The translations under genes and the position numbers were made by a program. Shown piece after piece: positions 17,970 through 27,163 of a stretch of DNA of 64,000 bases. Numbering within the stretch: the first letter of the stretch is position 1; every line of letters starts with the position of its first letter. The notes under the pieces are model-generated. The model ran no database searches and had not been told where the DNA came from. It saw nothing but the letters and a program-made list of their open reading frames with translations. Source of the stretch: an uncultured Mediterraneibacter sp. (GTDB taxonomy: Bacteria > Bacillota > Clostridia > Lachnospirales > Lachnospiraceae); the NCBI RefSeq assembly GCF_934309415.1, contig NZ_CAKRDI010000008.1:1-64000 (forward strand), given 5' to 3'.

Positions 17970-19487
17970 ATGGCAAAGAGACTTCTTGTAAAAGTAAATG
18001 AAGCGGATAACGTAGCAATTGCTGTGCAGGAAATTAAAGCCGGGACTCAGGTAACAGATGATGTTGTCACAAGACAGGATATCCCGCAGGCACACAAAGT
18101 TGCACTGACCAGAATCCCTAAGGGAGAACCGGTTATCCGTTATGGTGTAGTTCTTGGATATGCCCTGGATGACATTGAAAAGGGTGATTGGATCAATGAA
18201 TTCATGCTGGAGCTTCCAACACCACCGTCTGTAGACAATATGGAATACGGTAAAAAGATCGTGACAGATCTTCCGACACCACCGGTTACAACATTTGAAG
18301 GATACAGAAATCCAAACGGAGGTTATGCAGGAACAAGAAATATTCTTGGAATCAGCACAACCGTACAGTGTGTAACAGGAGTTCTGAATGTAGCAGTAAA
18401 ACGAATCAAAGAAGAACTGCTTCCGAAGTATCCAAATGTAGATGACGTAGTACCGATCAACCATGCATATGGATGTGGAGTTGCAATTAATGCACCGGAG
18501 GCAAAGGTACCGATTCGTGCATTAAGAAATCTTGTACATCATCCAAATTTTGGCGGACAGGTGATGGTAGTTGCCCTTGGATGTGAGAAACTGACGGTAG
18601 AGATGCTTCTGGATGAGGCTGATATTTCACCGGAAAATGTAATTGTTCTTCAGGAGCAGAAGGGCTTTGATGCAATGGTTGATGCCATTATGACAATGGC
18701 TGATAAAAAGCTTGCAATTCTGAATGAAAGAAAACGTGAGACACTTCCATTATCAGATCTCTGTATCGGTATGCAGTGTGGAGGAAGCGATGCGTTCTCA
18801 GGTGTCAGTGCCAATCCGTCAGCAGGTTATGCAGCAGATATGCTTGTAAAAGCAGGTGCAACAGTTATGTTCTCTGAAGTAACAGAAGTACGTGACGGAG
18901 TGCATTATATTGCAGAGCGTTGCGTAGATAAAGAAGTATGCGACAAACTGGCAGCAGAGATGAAATGGTATGATCATTATCTGGAAGAGGGTAATGTAGA
19001 CAGAAGTGCAAACCCGACTCCGGGAAATAAAAAAGGCGGACTTTGCAATATCGTAGAAAAAGCAATGGGATCCATTGCCAAATCAGGAAGTTCACCGATC
19101 GTGGAGGTACTTTCTCCGGCAGAACGTCCGTCTAAGAAAGGCCTGATCTATGCGGCAACTCCGGCAAGTGATATTGTATGTGGACCATGTCAGCTTGCAT
19201 CAGGTATTACACTGCAGGTATTTATGACAGGAAGAGGAACACCATACGGACTGGCAGCAGCTCCGGTTATTAAGGTCTGTTCACGAAATGAAATGAAAGA
19301 AATGTGGCAGGATCTGATCGATGTTAATGCAGGACCGGTTGCAACTGGTGAAGCAGAGATTTCAGACATTGGAACAGAGTTGTTCAATAAGATCATCGCA
19401 GTAGCAAGTGGAAAAGATCAGAGCTTCGCAGAGAAGTATAAACTGCATAATGATCTGTGCATCTTTAACCCAGCTCCGATTACCTAA
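17970..19487 (+). CDS. garD: Galactarate dehydratase
   Basis: Dehydrates meso-galactarate to 5-keto-4-deoxy-D-glucarate, the entry step of galactarate catabolism. At 505 residues it resembles E. coli GarD along its length: N-terminal SAF-like domain ([10 protein letters not shown]), [57 protein letters not shown] and a FNPAPIT end. It differs from altronate dehydratase by these galactarate-type segments, though UxaA is a relative. The start at MAKRLL is supported by AAAGGAGG; the longer frame beginning 42 bp upstream has no site. It stands alone, with a promoter before it and a terminator after it, divergent from the LysR gene. Confidence 0.93.
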   Translation: MAKRLLVKVNEADNVAIAVQEIKAGTQVTDDVVTRQDIPQAHKVALTRIPKGEPVIRYGVVLGYALDDIEKGDWINEFMLELPTPPSVDNMEYGKKIVTDLPTPPVTTFEGYRNPNGGYAGTRNILGISTTVQCVTGVLNVAVKRIKEELLPKYPNVDDVVPINHAYGCGVAINAPEAKVPIRALRNLVHHPNFGGQVMVVALGCEKLTVEMLLDEADISPENVIVLQEQKGFDAMVDAIMTMADKKLAILNERKRETLPLSDLCIGMQCGGSDAFSGVSANPSAGYAADMLVKAGATVMFSEVTEVRDGVHYIAERCVDKEVCDKLAAEMKWYDHYLEEGNVDRSANPTPGNKKGGLCNIVEKAMGSIAKSGSSPIVEVLSPAERPSKKGLIYAATPASDIVCGPCQLASGITLQVFMTGRGTPYGLAAAPVIKVCSRNEMKEMWQDLIDVNAGPVATGEAEISDIGTELFNKIIAVASGKDQSFAEKYKLHNDLCIFNPAPIT

Positions 19488-19578
19488 AATGTGTCTGAAA
19501 TAAAGGGAATGAACCCTGAAAAGATTTGTGTATTTGAAAATAATTCTATAAAAGTTTTTAATAAGTTTGTGTTGAAAA

Positions 19579-19615
19579 ACGCATCCGTGATGAAAGGTCA
19601 TGGGTGCGCTTTTTT
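19579..19615 (+). terminator. Rho-independent terminator of garD
   Basis: CGCATCCGTGA pairs with TCATGGGTGCG (9 of 11 Watson-Crick, one G-T) around TGAAAGG, followed by CTTTTTT. Confidence 0.8.
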
Positions 19616-19671
19616 ACACTTGAAAAAATTTTTTTACCATGATAATGTAGGGACATGAATTGATATATATT

Positions 19672-19728
19672 TTCTCCCACAAATTGTGGCATACATCTTT
19701 ACCAGCAGGCATTTTTAAAACAGACTCT
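19672..19728 (+). repeat. Remnant of the AGAGTGTGTCTGAAAAAT element (right end)
   Basis: The segment CTCCCACAAATTGTGGCATA through ATTTTTAAAACAGACTCT matches the right end of the complete copy at 31949-32110 (positions 32059-32110) almost base for base. The left end is missing. Confidence 0.7.
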
Positions 19729-19808
19729 AAAATGAAGCTGAAAAAGATTTTAAATGATAAAGAAATAAGAAAGAAAATTTCCATACAAAAATTGGAGGCG
19801 TTTATTAG

Positions 19809-21731
19809 ATGGTTAAGATAGGAATGCTTCTTCCGGAAGAACGAATGGTAGAACCGGCGAAGCGAATCATAGAGGAAAATAAACTGGATGTAGTGTATCT
19901 GAAGGCGGCGCATACAGTAGATGCAGTGAATGAAGCGCGTCTTGCAGTAGAAGCAGGGGCGCATATCCTTGTGGCGAGAGGCTATCAGGCGAAACTGATC
20001 AAACAGTATACCAATATTCCGGTGGTGGAGATGCGTTTCCATGCACAGGAGATTGGACTTTTGCTTCAGCAAGCAATGTCTATTGTGAAGAAAGAACATC
20101 CCTATATTGTATTAATTGCATTTGAAAACATGCTGTGCGATATGTCTTATATGGAACAGTTATTTCATGTAAAACTGGATGTAATCTATCTGCATCGGAT
20201 TGAGGAAGCAGAAGGAATTCTGGCCGGTCTGAAAGAACGTCCGGATATGGTGATCGGAGGGGAAAGCACCTGCAGGGCAGCAGAGACGATGGGATACCCG
20301 GCGTTGTTCTATCAGTCTACTGAAGAATCAATCCGTGAAGCACTGCTGTCAGCTAAGAATGCTTCCTATGCAGCAGAAAGTGAAAAATTAAATACAGCAC
20401 AGTTTGAGACAGTTCTGGATACTTCCTTTAATGGAATCATCAAAGTAAATGCTGAGGGAAAAATCATTGTAGTTAATAAACTGGTAGAGAATCTCCTGGG
20501 AATGAATAAAGAAGAAGTGATCGGAAAACCTCTGACCCAGGTGTTGCCGGAAATTGATGATATATTAGTAGAGAATGTATTGAATGGAAAGAGTGAGAGT
20601 TATTCGACATCCATCAGTATGAGAAAAAAGGCATGGATGGTTCTGATTGCGCCAATCCAGTATGATAAACAGATTACAGGTGCAATTATTTCCCTGCAGA
20701 AGCTGTCGGAATCTTCGGAGAAGCAGAAAAGCATTCAGGGAGATATGTTGCTGCATGGGTTTACCGCACAGACAGGATTTCAGGATATTTATACGGAAAA
20801 TCATAACATGCGAGTGGTACTGGAGACAGCGAAGATGTATGCATTGTCAGATAATCCAGTGGTAATTTATGGACAGGCCGGTACGGAGGATTATCTGATC
20901 GCAGAAGCCATCCATAATAACAGCATGAGAAAATCAGGACCATATGTAAGTATTAATATGCGTGGAATGGATAAGGAACACCAGATGGAAGAACTGTTTC
21001 AGAGAGAGGCATCGGATACAGTAGCGAAGTTTGGTGCAAAGGGTGCTATGATCAAAGCACATCATGGAACGTTATTTATTAAGGGAATTGAGTATCTTAC
21101 GTTGAGAGTGCAGCATCAGATTCTCAGAACGATGCTTTCCAGAGCGCAGATGCGTACAGATGCACAGCCGTTGGATACACTGGATGTGCGGATCATTGGT
21201 TCATCGAAGGTGAATCTGAAACATCTGGTGCAAAAAGGGGAGTTCAGTGAGGAATTATATTACATGTTGCAGGGACTGGTACTTGAGATCCCATCACTGA
21301 ATGAACGTCCGGAAGATTTGAAATATTATTTTGATACAGAAATGAAACGATATAAAGATCAGTATAACCGTCCACTTGTCGTGACAGAAGGTGGCTATAA
21401 AAAGTTACAGGAACTGCAGTGGAACGGAAATATGATTCAGATGAAATCGTTCTGTGAGCGGCTGGTTCTGACTGCAAAAAAACGTACAGTTGATGAGGTG
21501 ATGATCCAGAATCTATATACGGCACTTTATCCTTATGTGGAAGAGTCCAGAGGAGAGAAGAAAGTGGTCATCTACAAGTCTCCGGAGGCAGCAGAATTAG
21601 GAGCACTTCTGGAACGACTGCATGGAAACCGGAAACTGGTAGCAGAAGAGCTCGGAATCAGTACGACTACGCTTTGGAGAAGGATGAAAAAACTTGGAAT
21701 TGAAGCGAATTATGGCGGGGGCGAGGAATAG
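19809..21731 (+). CDS. PrpR-N / PAS / degenerate AAA+ / Fis-type regulator
   Basis: A 640-residue transcription factor built like a sigma-54 activator: a PrpR N-terminal ligand domain (about 1-190), a PAS domain (about 195-305), an AAA+ region (about 325-540) and a Fis-type helix-turn-helix at the end (ELGISTTTLWRRMKKLGI). The ATPase is broken: the Walker A stretch reads GQAGTED at 355-361 with no lysine, the Walker B stretch reads GTLFIKGI where GTLFLDEI is expected, and the GAFTGA loop that touches sigma-54 is missing. It therefore should not act as a normal sigma-54 ATPase. Its place between garD and garR suggests it senses a hexarate or keto-acid and regulates this island by simple DNA binding; that is inference. 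Confidence 0.85.
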   Translation: MVKIGMLLPEERMVEPAKRIIEENKLDVVYLKAAHTVDAVNEARLAVEAGAHILVARGYQAKLIKQYTNIPVVEMRFHAQEIGLLLQQAMSIVKKEHPYIVLIAFENMLCDMSYMEQLFHVKLDVIYLHRIEEAEGILAGLKERPDMVIGGESTCRAAETMGYPALFYQSTEESIREALLSAKNASYAAESEKLNTAQFETVLDTSFNGIIKVNAEGKIIVVNKLVENLLGMNKEEVIGKPLTQVLPEIDDILVENVLNGKSESYSTSISMRKKAWMVLIAPIQYDKQITGAIISLQKLSESSEKQKSIQGDMLLHGFTAQTGFQDIYTENHNMRVVLETAKMYALSDNPVVIYGQAGTEDYLIAEAIHNNSMRKSGPYVSINMRGMDKEHQMEELFQREASDTVAKFGAKGAMIKAHHGTLFIKGIEYLTLRVQHQILRTMLSRAQMRTDAQPLDTLDVRIIGSSKVNLKHLVQKGEFSEELYYMLQGLVLEIPSLNERPEDLKYYFDTEMKRYKDQYNRPLVVTEGGYKKLQELQWNGNMIQMKSFCERLVLTAKKRTVDEVMIQNLYTALYPYVEESRGEKKVVIYKSPEAAELGALLERLHGNRKLVAEELGISTTTLWRRMKKLGIEANYGGGEE

Positions 21732-21770
21732 ATAAGAAGTAGATTTTTTATAAGCATAAGGTGGAATGCA

Positions 21771-21801
21771 TTACTGTTTACAGTTATGCGGTGAACAGTA
21801 C
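21771..21801. repeat. Dispersed palindrome, GTTACTGTTCAC family, copy 2
   Basis: TTACTGTTTACAG, a TTATG turn, then CGGTGAACAGTA, immediately before the gene at 21821. It closely matches copies 1 and 3. Confidence 0.75.
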
Positions 21802-21820
21802 GGTAGATTGAGGATGAAAT

Positions 21821-22471
21821 ATGGAAAAACGAAAGAATCAGGTAATAGTAGCGCTGGTGTTTCTTGTTCTGATTTTAGGATTTGTTTTTATATATGCAAC
21901 AAAAAAATCACCTGATATTGAAAAAATGAAAAAAGTTGGACAGATATTTAATTCCAGTGAGGATAAAGCAGATGAATCTATTTATGCAAGAGGAAAATCA
22001 GGAGGTGTAATCTCTAATGATGAGATCAAAGAAGCTACAGAATTTTATGTTTTAGCAGGCTATGACAGAGTAGAGGCAAAAGAGAAAGCAATTCAATATA
22101 TGTTGAAGCGTGATGCAACATACCAAAAGGCTATTTCAGAAGGTTATACTGTAACAGATGACGAAATTTATGCATATTTAGATCAATTAAAAACTACGAT
22201 AAATGAAGCTACCAATAGTGACGAGGCAAAGGCGCTCATAGAACAGTTTGATTCGGAAGATGAGTACTGGCAGCATGAATTTGAGGTATATAAAGTGAAT
22301 TTGCCAATCGAAAAATATTTGGAAGCTGTAAAAAAAGAGTATATAGGCAACAATTCTTCAGGGCAATCTGGTGTTCAGGATACAACGGGATCTATGGAAG
22401 GATATAATGATTATATAGAAGAATTACAGAAGAAACTGGTAGAGCAGGAACAGTATGAGATAACGGAATAG
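21821..22471 (+). CDS. Membrane-anchored SurA-N-like protein
   Basis: A 216-residue protein with one N-terminal membrane anchor (about residues 8-26) and an extracytoplasmic alpha-helical part resembling the N-terminal chaperone region of SurA/PrsA-type foldases (ISNDEIKEATEF, EAKEKAIQYML, VTDDEIYAYLDQLK). It has no peptidyl-prolyl isomerase domain, and the C-terminal tail is polar. It may assist folding of exported proteins. It starts after a modest GAGG site, directly downstream of a dispersed palindrome, and ends at a strong terminator, so it is probably expressed alone and unrelated to the hexarate genes on either side. Confidence 0.75.
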   Translation: MEKRKNQVIVALVFLVLILGFVFIYATKKSPDIEKMKKVGQIFNSSEDKADESIYARGKSGGVISNDEIKEATEFYVLAGYDRVEAKEKAIQYMLKRDATYQKAISEGYTVTDDEIYAYLDQLKTTINEATNSDEAKALIEQFDSEDEYWQHEFEVYKVNLPIEKYLEAVKKEYIGNNSSGQSGVQDTTGSMEGYNDYIEELQKKLVEQEQYEITE

Positions 22472-22491
22472 AAAGTGCAGATTATTTAAGG

Positions 22492-22540
22492 AGAGAAGCA
22501 TTTTAGTATATAATATGATGCTAAAACGCTTCTCTTTTTT
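22492..22540 (+). terminator. Rho-independent terminator after the SurA-N-like gene
   Basis: AGAGAAGC plus TTTTAG (22492-22506) pair with CTAAAA plus GCTTCTCT (22521-22535), followed by TTTTTT. Confidence 0.88.
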
Positions 22541-22578
22541 CTAAGGATAATATTGTTGTAATAAATATTGCGATAAAG

Positions 22579-22612
22579 ATAGCCCTAGTAGGGGGAAACC
22601 TACTGAGGCTAT
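22579..22612 (-). terminator. Hairpin beyond the Rpn remnant
   Basis: ATAGCC, TAGTAGG and their partners CCTACT, GGCTAT form an imperfect stem just beyond the stop of the minus-strand remnant at 22624. It is followed on that strand by CTTTATCG, so termination is likely weak. Confidence 0.45.
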
Positions 22613-22623
22613 AGAGGTAAAAC

Positions 22624-22932
22624 TTATCCATTTATTTGAGATAAAAAATCTTCGATAGTTTCTGCCTTTATGGCAATCTTAAACCATTTATCTAAAGTTT
22701 CAAGATTTTTCTCTCTTAAAATTTTCTCTTTTAAAGATTCGGGAATATCGTCTAAGTCAGAAAGAAGTGACAGAATAAATTCGGCTTTACCTTCAGCTTT
22801 GCCTTCGCTACGTCCAAGATTAATTCCAGCTTGTTTTCCAGCTTCAAACTCAGCTTCCCGAAGCTTCTTTTCTTCAATTTCTTTATCATACTCAAATATG
22901 CTCACTTTAATTACCTCCGCACGATTCTTCAT
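22624..22932 (-). pseudogene. C-terminal remnant of an Rpn-family nuclease / putative transposase
   Basis: About 102 residues starting at MKNRAEVIKVSIFEYDKE and running through a helical, charged repeat (GKQAGINLGRSEGKAEGKAE) match the usual C-terminal end of Rpn/PD-(D/E)XK recombination-promoting nucleases, which are about 300 residues long. The N-terminal catalytic domain is missing, and the sequence upstream of 22932 does not continue the family. It is therefore most likely a decayed gene. The reading frame could start further out at 22989, but those 19 residues look unrelated and there is no good ribosome site. Confidence 0.6.
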
Positions 22933-23601
22933 TTCATAAGGATATGTTTTGCTGGAATTGTAGCATGTATTCTTTAGGTATACAAGCATTTTTTATGTAT
23001 CATATGCTTAACCTTTATCGCTGTGCTACTGTTTGCAGTTATGCGGTGAACAATAATCATTCTTATTGTAAGAAGAAAATCAGCAAGGAAAGTATTTCAG
23101 CGGACAAATTAAATTTAAACAGGAGACTAATTAGTATATCTAAGGCTAAATTCCACTTTCGTTACAGGAACACAACAAAAGTCAGAGTATATAGTAAAAT
23201 CATACAAAACAAAGCACTTCAATTTGTGCAAAACTTCCAAAATTCCAATAAGCGAAACAAACATTTCAAATAGTGCAATATTCATCCTAAAATCAGGTAA
23301 CCATAGCACCACAATCATCTAAAATGAAATAACAGAAATATAGAATGAAATATATCTTTCAAAAAATGCACACTTGTAAAATCTACATAAAATCCATACC
23401 TTCCTGTTGAGCAAATATCCTATGGAATCTTTGCACTTATTTTTGTACAATGACCATGTCAAATAAATGAAGCGCGCGGAACGAAAGACAATCAGTAAAA
23501 AGAAATAAGACAATAAAAGAAATGAAACAATCAGTAAATATCTATAAGATCTGATGAAAGATAATTTCAAAATTATTGAAAAGATCAGGAGGAGAAGAAT
23601 C
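22933..23601. other. AT-rich decayed stretch before garR
   Basis: No intact gene is seen. It holds dispersed palindrome copy 3 (23027-23055). The minus-strand 63-codon ORF at 23127-23318 is hydrophobic, lacks a ribosome site and is not credited. The last 40 bases contain AGGAGGAGAAG, the ribosome site of garR. Confidence 0.55.
23027..23055. repeat. Dispersed palindrome, GTTACTGTTCAC family, copy 3
   Basis: TACTGTTTGCAG, TTATG, CGGTGAACAATA. The right arm has drifted from AACAGTA to AACAATA; otherwise it is like copy 2. Confidence 0.65.
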
Positions 23602-24489
23602 ATGAAGGTAGGATTTATCGGACTTGGAATTATGGGAAAACCAATGAGCAGAAACCTTATGAAAGCAGGATATGAGCTCGTTGTATACAACAGAAGCAAA
23701 GCAAGTGTAGAGGAACTTGCAGCGGAAGGAGCAGAGGCAGCATCCAGTCCGGCAGAGGTAGCGGAGAAATGTTCCGTGATTATCACAATGCTTCCGAATT
23801 CTCCACAAGTCAGAGAGGTGTGCCTGGGACATAACGGAATCGCAGAGACAGCAAAGCAGGGCAGCATCGTAATAGATATGAGCTCCATTGACCCGGTACA
23901 GTCCAAAGAGATCGGAGCCGAGCTGAACAAGAAAGGAATTGACCTGATGGATGCCCCGGTCAGCGGTGGAGAGCCAAAGGCAATTGACGGAACGATTTCA
24001 GTTATGGTCGGTGGAAGCAAAGAGAATTTCGACAAGTATTATGATCTGCTGATGGCAATGGCAGCATCTGTTGTTTATGTCGGAGAACTTGGATCAGGAA
24101 ACGTGGCAAAACTTGCAAATCAGGTGATCGTGGCACTGAACATTGCAGCGGTATCCGAAGCTCTGACACTGGCAGTAAAAAACGATGCAGATCCGGAACT
24201 TGTATATCAGGCAATCCGCGGAGGACTTGCAGGATCCACAGTACTGGATGCCAAAGCACCAATGATGATGGCACACAACTTCAAACCAGGCTTCCGTATT
24301 GAACTTCACATCAAAGATCTGAACAATGCACTCAATGCCGGACATGCAGTCAATGCAGCACTTCCACTTACTTCTCAGGTAATGGAGATCATGCAGGCAT
24401 TAAAAGCAGACGGAAATGAAAAAGATGATCACAGTGCAATTGTGAAGTATTATGAGAAGATTTCAGACACATCAGTAGAAAAGAAATAA
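23602..24489 (+). CDS. garR: Tartronate semialdehyde reductase (2-hydroxy-3-oxopropionate reductase), copy 1
   Basis: Reduces tartronate semialdehyde to D-glycerate with NAD(P)H, the third step of hexarate breakdown. It is a 295-residue beta-hydroxyacid dehydrogenase: Rossmann start GFIGLGIMGKPMS, substrate loop DAPVSGGEPKA, catalytic Lys in GNVAKLANQ, and a C-terminal helical domain ending DDHSAIVKYYEK. The start at MKVGFIG follows AGGAGGAGAAG; an upstream in-frame ATG lacks a site. It heads an operon with the GntP permease and the DapA-family aldolase. A second copy lies at 30910-31800; by eye they agree at about four of five residues, with most differences in the N-terminal domain. Confidence 0.92.
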   Translation: MKVGFIGLGIMGKPMSRNLMKAGYELVVYNRSKASVEELAAEGAEAASSPAEVAEKCSVIITMLPNSPQVREVCLGHNGIAETAKQGSIVIDMSSIDPVQSKEIGAELNKKGIDLMDAPVSGGEPKAIDGTISVMVGGSKENFDKYYDLLMAMAASVVYVGELGSGNVAKLANQVIVALNIAAVSEALTLAVKNDADPELVYQAIRGGLAGSTVLDAKAPMMMAHNFKPGFRIELHIKDLNNALNAGHAVNAALPLTSQVMEIMQALKADGNEKDDHSAIVKYYEKISDTSVEKK

Positions 24490-24527
24490 GAAAAATCGGG
24501 AAAGAGTAATTTAGAGAGGTACATATT

Positions 24528-25943
24528 ATGAGTGAATCAACCAGAATGATGCTGGGATTGGTAATCGGTATTGCGGTTATGATTGTCCTGGTAATGAAGA
24601 CAAAAGTACATACATTTATCGCACTGCTTCTTGCTTCATTGATCACAGGTCTGATCGGAGGAATGCCGGTCGTAGACATTACCAATGCAGCAGGTGAGAC
24701 AACGGTAGGTGTCATCACCGCAATTAAAGATGGATTTGGAAACACGTTAAAGAGTACGGGTATTATCATCGGACTTGGAGTTATGATGGGAGGAATCCTG
24801 GAAGCTTCAGGAGCAGCAGAACAGCTTGCATTTACATTTATCCGTGTGATTGGTAAGAGAAAAGAAGAATGGGCACTTGCCATTACAGGATGGGTTGTAT
24901 CAATCCCTGTATTCGCTGATTCAGCGATCGTTATCTTTGCACCACTTGTAAAAGCAATGTCTTCTGTAACAGGTATCTCTGTTGTAGGACTTGCACTTTC
25001 ACTTGCATGTGGACTTCAGTTGACACACTGTCTTGTACCACCGACACCGGGTCCGCTGACAGCAGCAGGAATGCTTGGTGTAGATGTGGGACAGATGATC
25101 CTGATCGGAGCAGGAATCTCCATCCCGATGCTGATTGTCATCGTATTCTACTGCAAATACATCGGTAAAAAGATTTACCAGATTCCGGATGAAAGCGGAC
25201 ATGGATATGTAAGAAAAGAATTCAAACAGGAATACATCAAATCCATGGAAGAAGTTGAGAAACTGGTTGGAGAGAAAAAACTCCCATCTTTCGGAGCTTC
25301 TATCGCACCAATCATTGTTCCAATCGTTCTGATCTTTGTTAAGACATTCTGGAATCTGCTTGGATCAGGAGAGGGAATGATCAACAACGTAATCGGTCTG
25401 ATCGGAGAGCCAATCTTCGCACTTGGAGTTGGAACAATCCTTGCAATCTATGGTCTCGTAAAAGACGAAGAAAATAAAACAGTACTGGGTATGATGGACG
25501 GAGCTATCAAAGATACAGGTATCATCATGCTGATCACAGGAGCCGGCGGTTCCCTTGGAAATGTAATCAAAGTCAGCGGTATCGGAAATGTACTTGGTGA
25601 GACAGTTGTAGGTCTTCCACTTCCTGCAATTCTTATCCCGTTCATTATCGCAGCTCTGATGAGAATAGCACTTGGATCTGCTACTGTAGCAATCACAACA
25701 GCAGCATCCCTGACAGCACCATTGATGGCATCCATCAGCGTATCACCGATTCTGCTTGCAGCTTCCTGCTGTGTAGGAGCAATTTCCTTCTCCTACTTCA
25801 ACGACAGTGGATTCTGGGTATTCAACGGAATGTTCGGCCTGACAGAACTGAAAGACCAGGTAAGATGTAAGACCGCTGTATCACTGATCATGGCAGCAGT
25901 CGGAATTGTAGAACTGTTATTGTTGCAGTTTATCGTACACTAA
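24528..25943 (+). CDS. GntP-family organic acid permease
   Basis: A 471-residue transporter of the gluconate:H+ symporter (GntP) family with about 12 membrane segments. The family signature region LTHCLVPPTPGPLTAAGMLGV is represented by HCLVPPTPGP, and a conserved VFADSAIVIFAPL precedes it. GntP members carry gluconate, glycerate, fructuronate and related sugar acids. Here, between garR and the keto-deoxy-glucarate aldolase gene, the cargo is probably galactarate or glucarate, or glycerate. No other transporter is seen in the hexarate island. The start has GAGAGGTAC before it, 38 bp after the garR stop. Confidence 0.9.
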   Translation: MSESTRMMLGLVIGIAVMIVLVMKTKVHTFIALLLASLITGLIGGMPVVDITNAAGETTVGVITAIKDGFGNTLKSTGIIIGLGVMMGGILEASGAAEQLAFTFIRVIGKRKEEWALAITGWVVSIPVFADSAIVIFAPLVKAMSSVTGISVVGLALSLACGLQLTHCLVPPTPGPLTAAGMLGVDVGQMILIGAGISIPMLIVIVFYCKYIGKKIYQIPDESGHGYVRKEFKQEYIKSMEEVEKLVGEKKLPSFGASIAPIIVPIVLIFVKTFWNLLGSGEGMINNVIGLIGEPIFALGVGTILAIYGLVKDEENKTVLGMMDGAIKDTGIIMLITGAGGSLGNVIKVSGIGNVLGETVVGLPLPAILIPFIIAALMRIALGSATVAITTAASLTAPLMASISVSPILLAASCCVGAISFSYFNDSGFWVFNGMFGLTELKDQVRCKTAVSLIMAAVGIVELLLLQFIVH

Positions 25944-25983
25944 CAGGATTAGATTAACAGATTCAGAAAAGAGGAGAATGTAT

Positions 25984-26871
25984 ATGAAATTCGTACCAAA
26001 GGGAATTATCCCACCAATCATCACACCATTTACAGAAGACGGAGAAGTAAATTATCCGGTGTTAAGACAGATGGTAAATCATCTGATCGACAACGGAGTA
26101 CACGGCCTGTTCCCGCTTGGAACAACCGGTGAGTTCTATGCATTTGATGATGATACTTACAGAAAGATCCTTGAGACAGTTGTTGATGAGACAGCGGGAC
26201 GTGTTCCGGTTTATGGAGGAGCAAGCCATATTACAACAAGAGGCGTCATCAGACTGGTGAAGATCTGTGAAGAAGTCGGAGTTGATGCAGTATCAGTACT
26301 GACACCAATGTTCGTATCCCAGACACAGGATGAGTTATACAACTACTATAAGACAATCGCTGAGAATACAACACTTCCGATTATCATGTATAACAACAAA
26401 CCTAAGACAAATGTAACGATTGCACCGGCAACAGTTGCAAGACTTGCAGACATCGATAATATCGTTGCCGTAAAGGACAGTACAGGAGATATGACAAATG
26501 CAGCTGAATACATCCGTCTGACAAGAGGAAAAGAATTCTCAGTCCTGATGGGAAGAGATACTCTGATCTATGCAGCACTTTGTTATGGAGCAACAGGAGC
26601 AATCGCATCCTGCGCAAATGTAGCACCGAGAATTGCAGCAGATATTTATGATAAATATGTTGCGGGAGACCTTGAAGGAGCACTGGAAGCTCAGTTTACA
26701 CTGGCTCCGTTCCGCATTGCCTGCGGTATGGGAACATTCCCGGCAGCCATCAAAGAAGGTCTTGTACAGGAAGGAATTCCGGTAGGAAAATGCCTGGATC
26801 CAATCGGAGAGCTGACACCGGAAGAAAAAGAGAAACTGCATAAAGTCCTTGCAGACATGGATCTGGTTTAA
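25984..26871 (+). CDS. DapA-family aldolase, probable 5-keto-4-deoxy-glucarate aldolase
   Basis: A 295-residue class I (Schiff base) aldolase/dehydratase of the DHDPS/NAL superfamily. The Schiff-base lysine is Lys164 in IVAVKDSTGD, the conserved tyrosine is Tyr136 in PIIMYNNKP, and the GTTGEF loop occurs near residue 44. Context argues against lysine synthesis: it sits after garR and the permease and before gudD, so cleavage of 5-keto-4-deoxy-glucarate to pyruvate and tartronate semialdehyde is the most sensible role, replacing the unrelated class II aldolase GarL of E. coli. A decarboxylating KdgD role is less likely because garR is present. The start at 25984 gives 7 nt spacing to GAGGAG; the ATG at 25978 is too close. 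Confidence 0.82.
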   Translation: MKFVPKGIIPPIITPFTEDGEVNYPVLRQMVNHLIDNGVHGLFPLGTTGEFYAFDDDTYRKILETVVDETAGRVPVYGGASHITTRGVIRLVKICEEVGVDAVSVLTPMFVSQTQDELYNYYKTIAENTTLPIIMYNNKPKTNVTIAPATVARLADIDNIVAVKDSTGDMTNAAEYIRLTRGKEFSVLMGRDTLIYAALCYGATGAIASCANVAPRIAADIYDKYVAGDLEGALEAQFTLAPFRIACGMGTFPAAIKEGLVQEGIPVGKCLDPIGELTPEEKEKLHKVLADMDLV

Positions 26872-27163
26872 TCAGAGATTAAGTTGCTAAATACTCAGAC
26901 GAATTGAAAATAAGCTTAATTTGTAAATTACAGATTTAAGAAAATAACAGAAATAAGCTGAAATTCGCTGCCATGTTTACTGCCGGCCGGCAATATCAAC
27001 CAACTCTCGGCCGGTCGGCAGTACATAAAATATAGAAATACAAATAAGCAAATTTAAAATCAATCAATACAAAAACATAAGAAAACAGAAACAAACTTAA
27101 AAACACAAACACAAAAAATTCAATCAAACACACAGTTCCGAACAGGGAAAGGAGATTTCAATT
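26872..27163. other. Intergenic region: GC-rich hairpin and G-poor gudD leader
   Basis: The first part holds a GC-rich hairpin (26978-27022). From about 27024 to 27135 the plus strand has only a handful of G residues in over 100 bases, followed by CAGGGAAAGGAGAT before gudD. No ORF is present. Confidence 0.6.
26978..27022. repeat. GC-rich hairpin upstream of gudD
   Basis: TACTGCCGGCCGG (26978-26990) faces CCGGTCGGCAGTA (27011-27023) with one mismatch and a loop of about 20 nt. No T-run follows in either direction. It may be a processing or stabilising structure, or an operator; it stands out in AT-rich surroundings. Confidence 0.6.

Larger units (their letters stand above)
19488..19808. other. 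Intergenic region between garD and the PrpR-like regulator
   Basis: Contains the garD terminator (19579-19615) and a decayed end of the AGAGTGTGTCTGAAAAAT element (19672-19728). No gene is seen. Confidence 0.7.

Noticed and set aside
23127..23318. 63-codon hydrophobic minus-strand ORF
   Set aside because: No ribosome site or promoter, AT-rich decayed surroundings, no recognisable family.
26872..27163. Possible riboswitch in the gudD leader
   Set aside because: One hairpin followed by unstructured G-poor sequence; no alternative terminator or known aptamer pattern.
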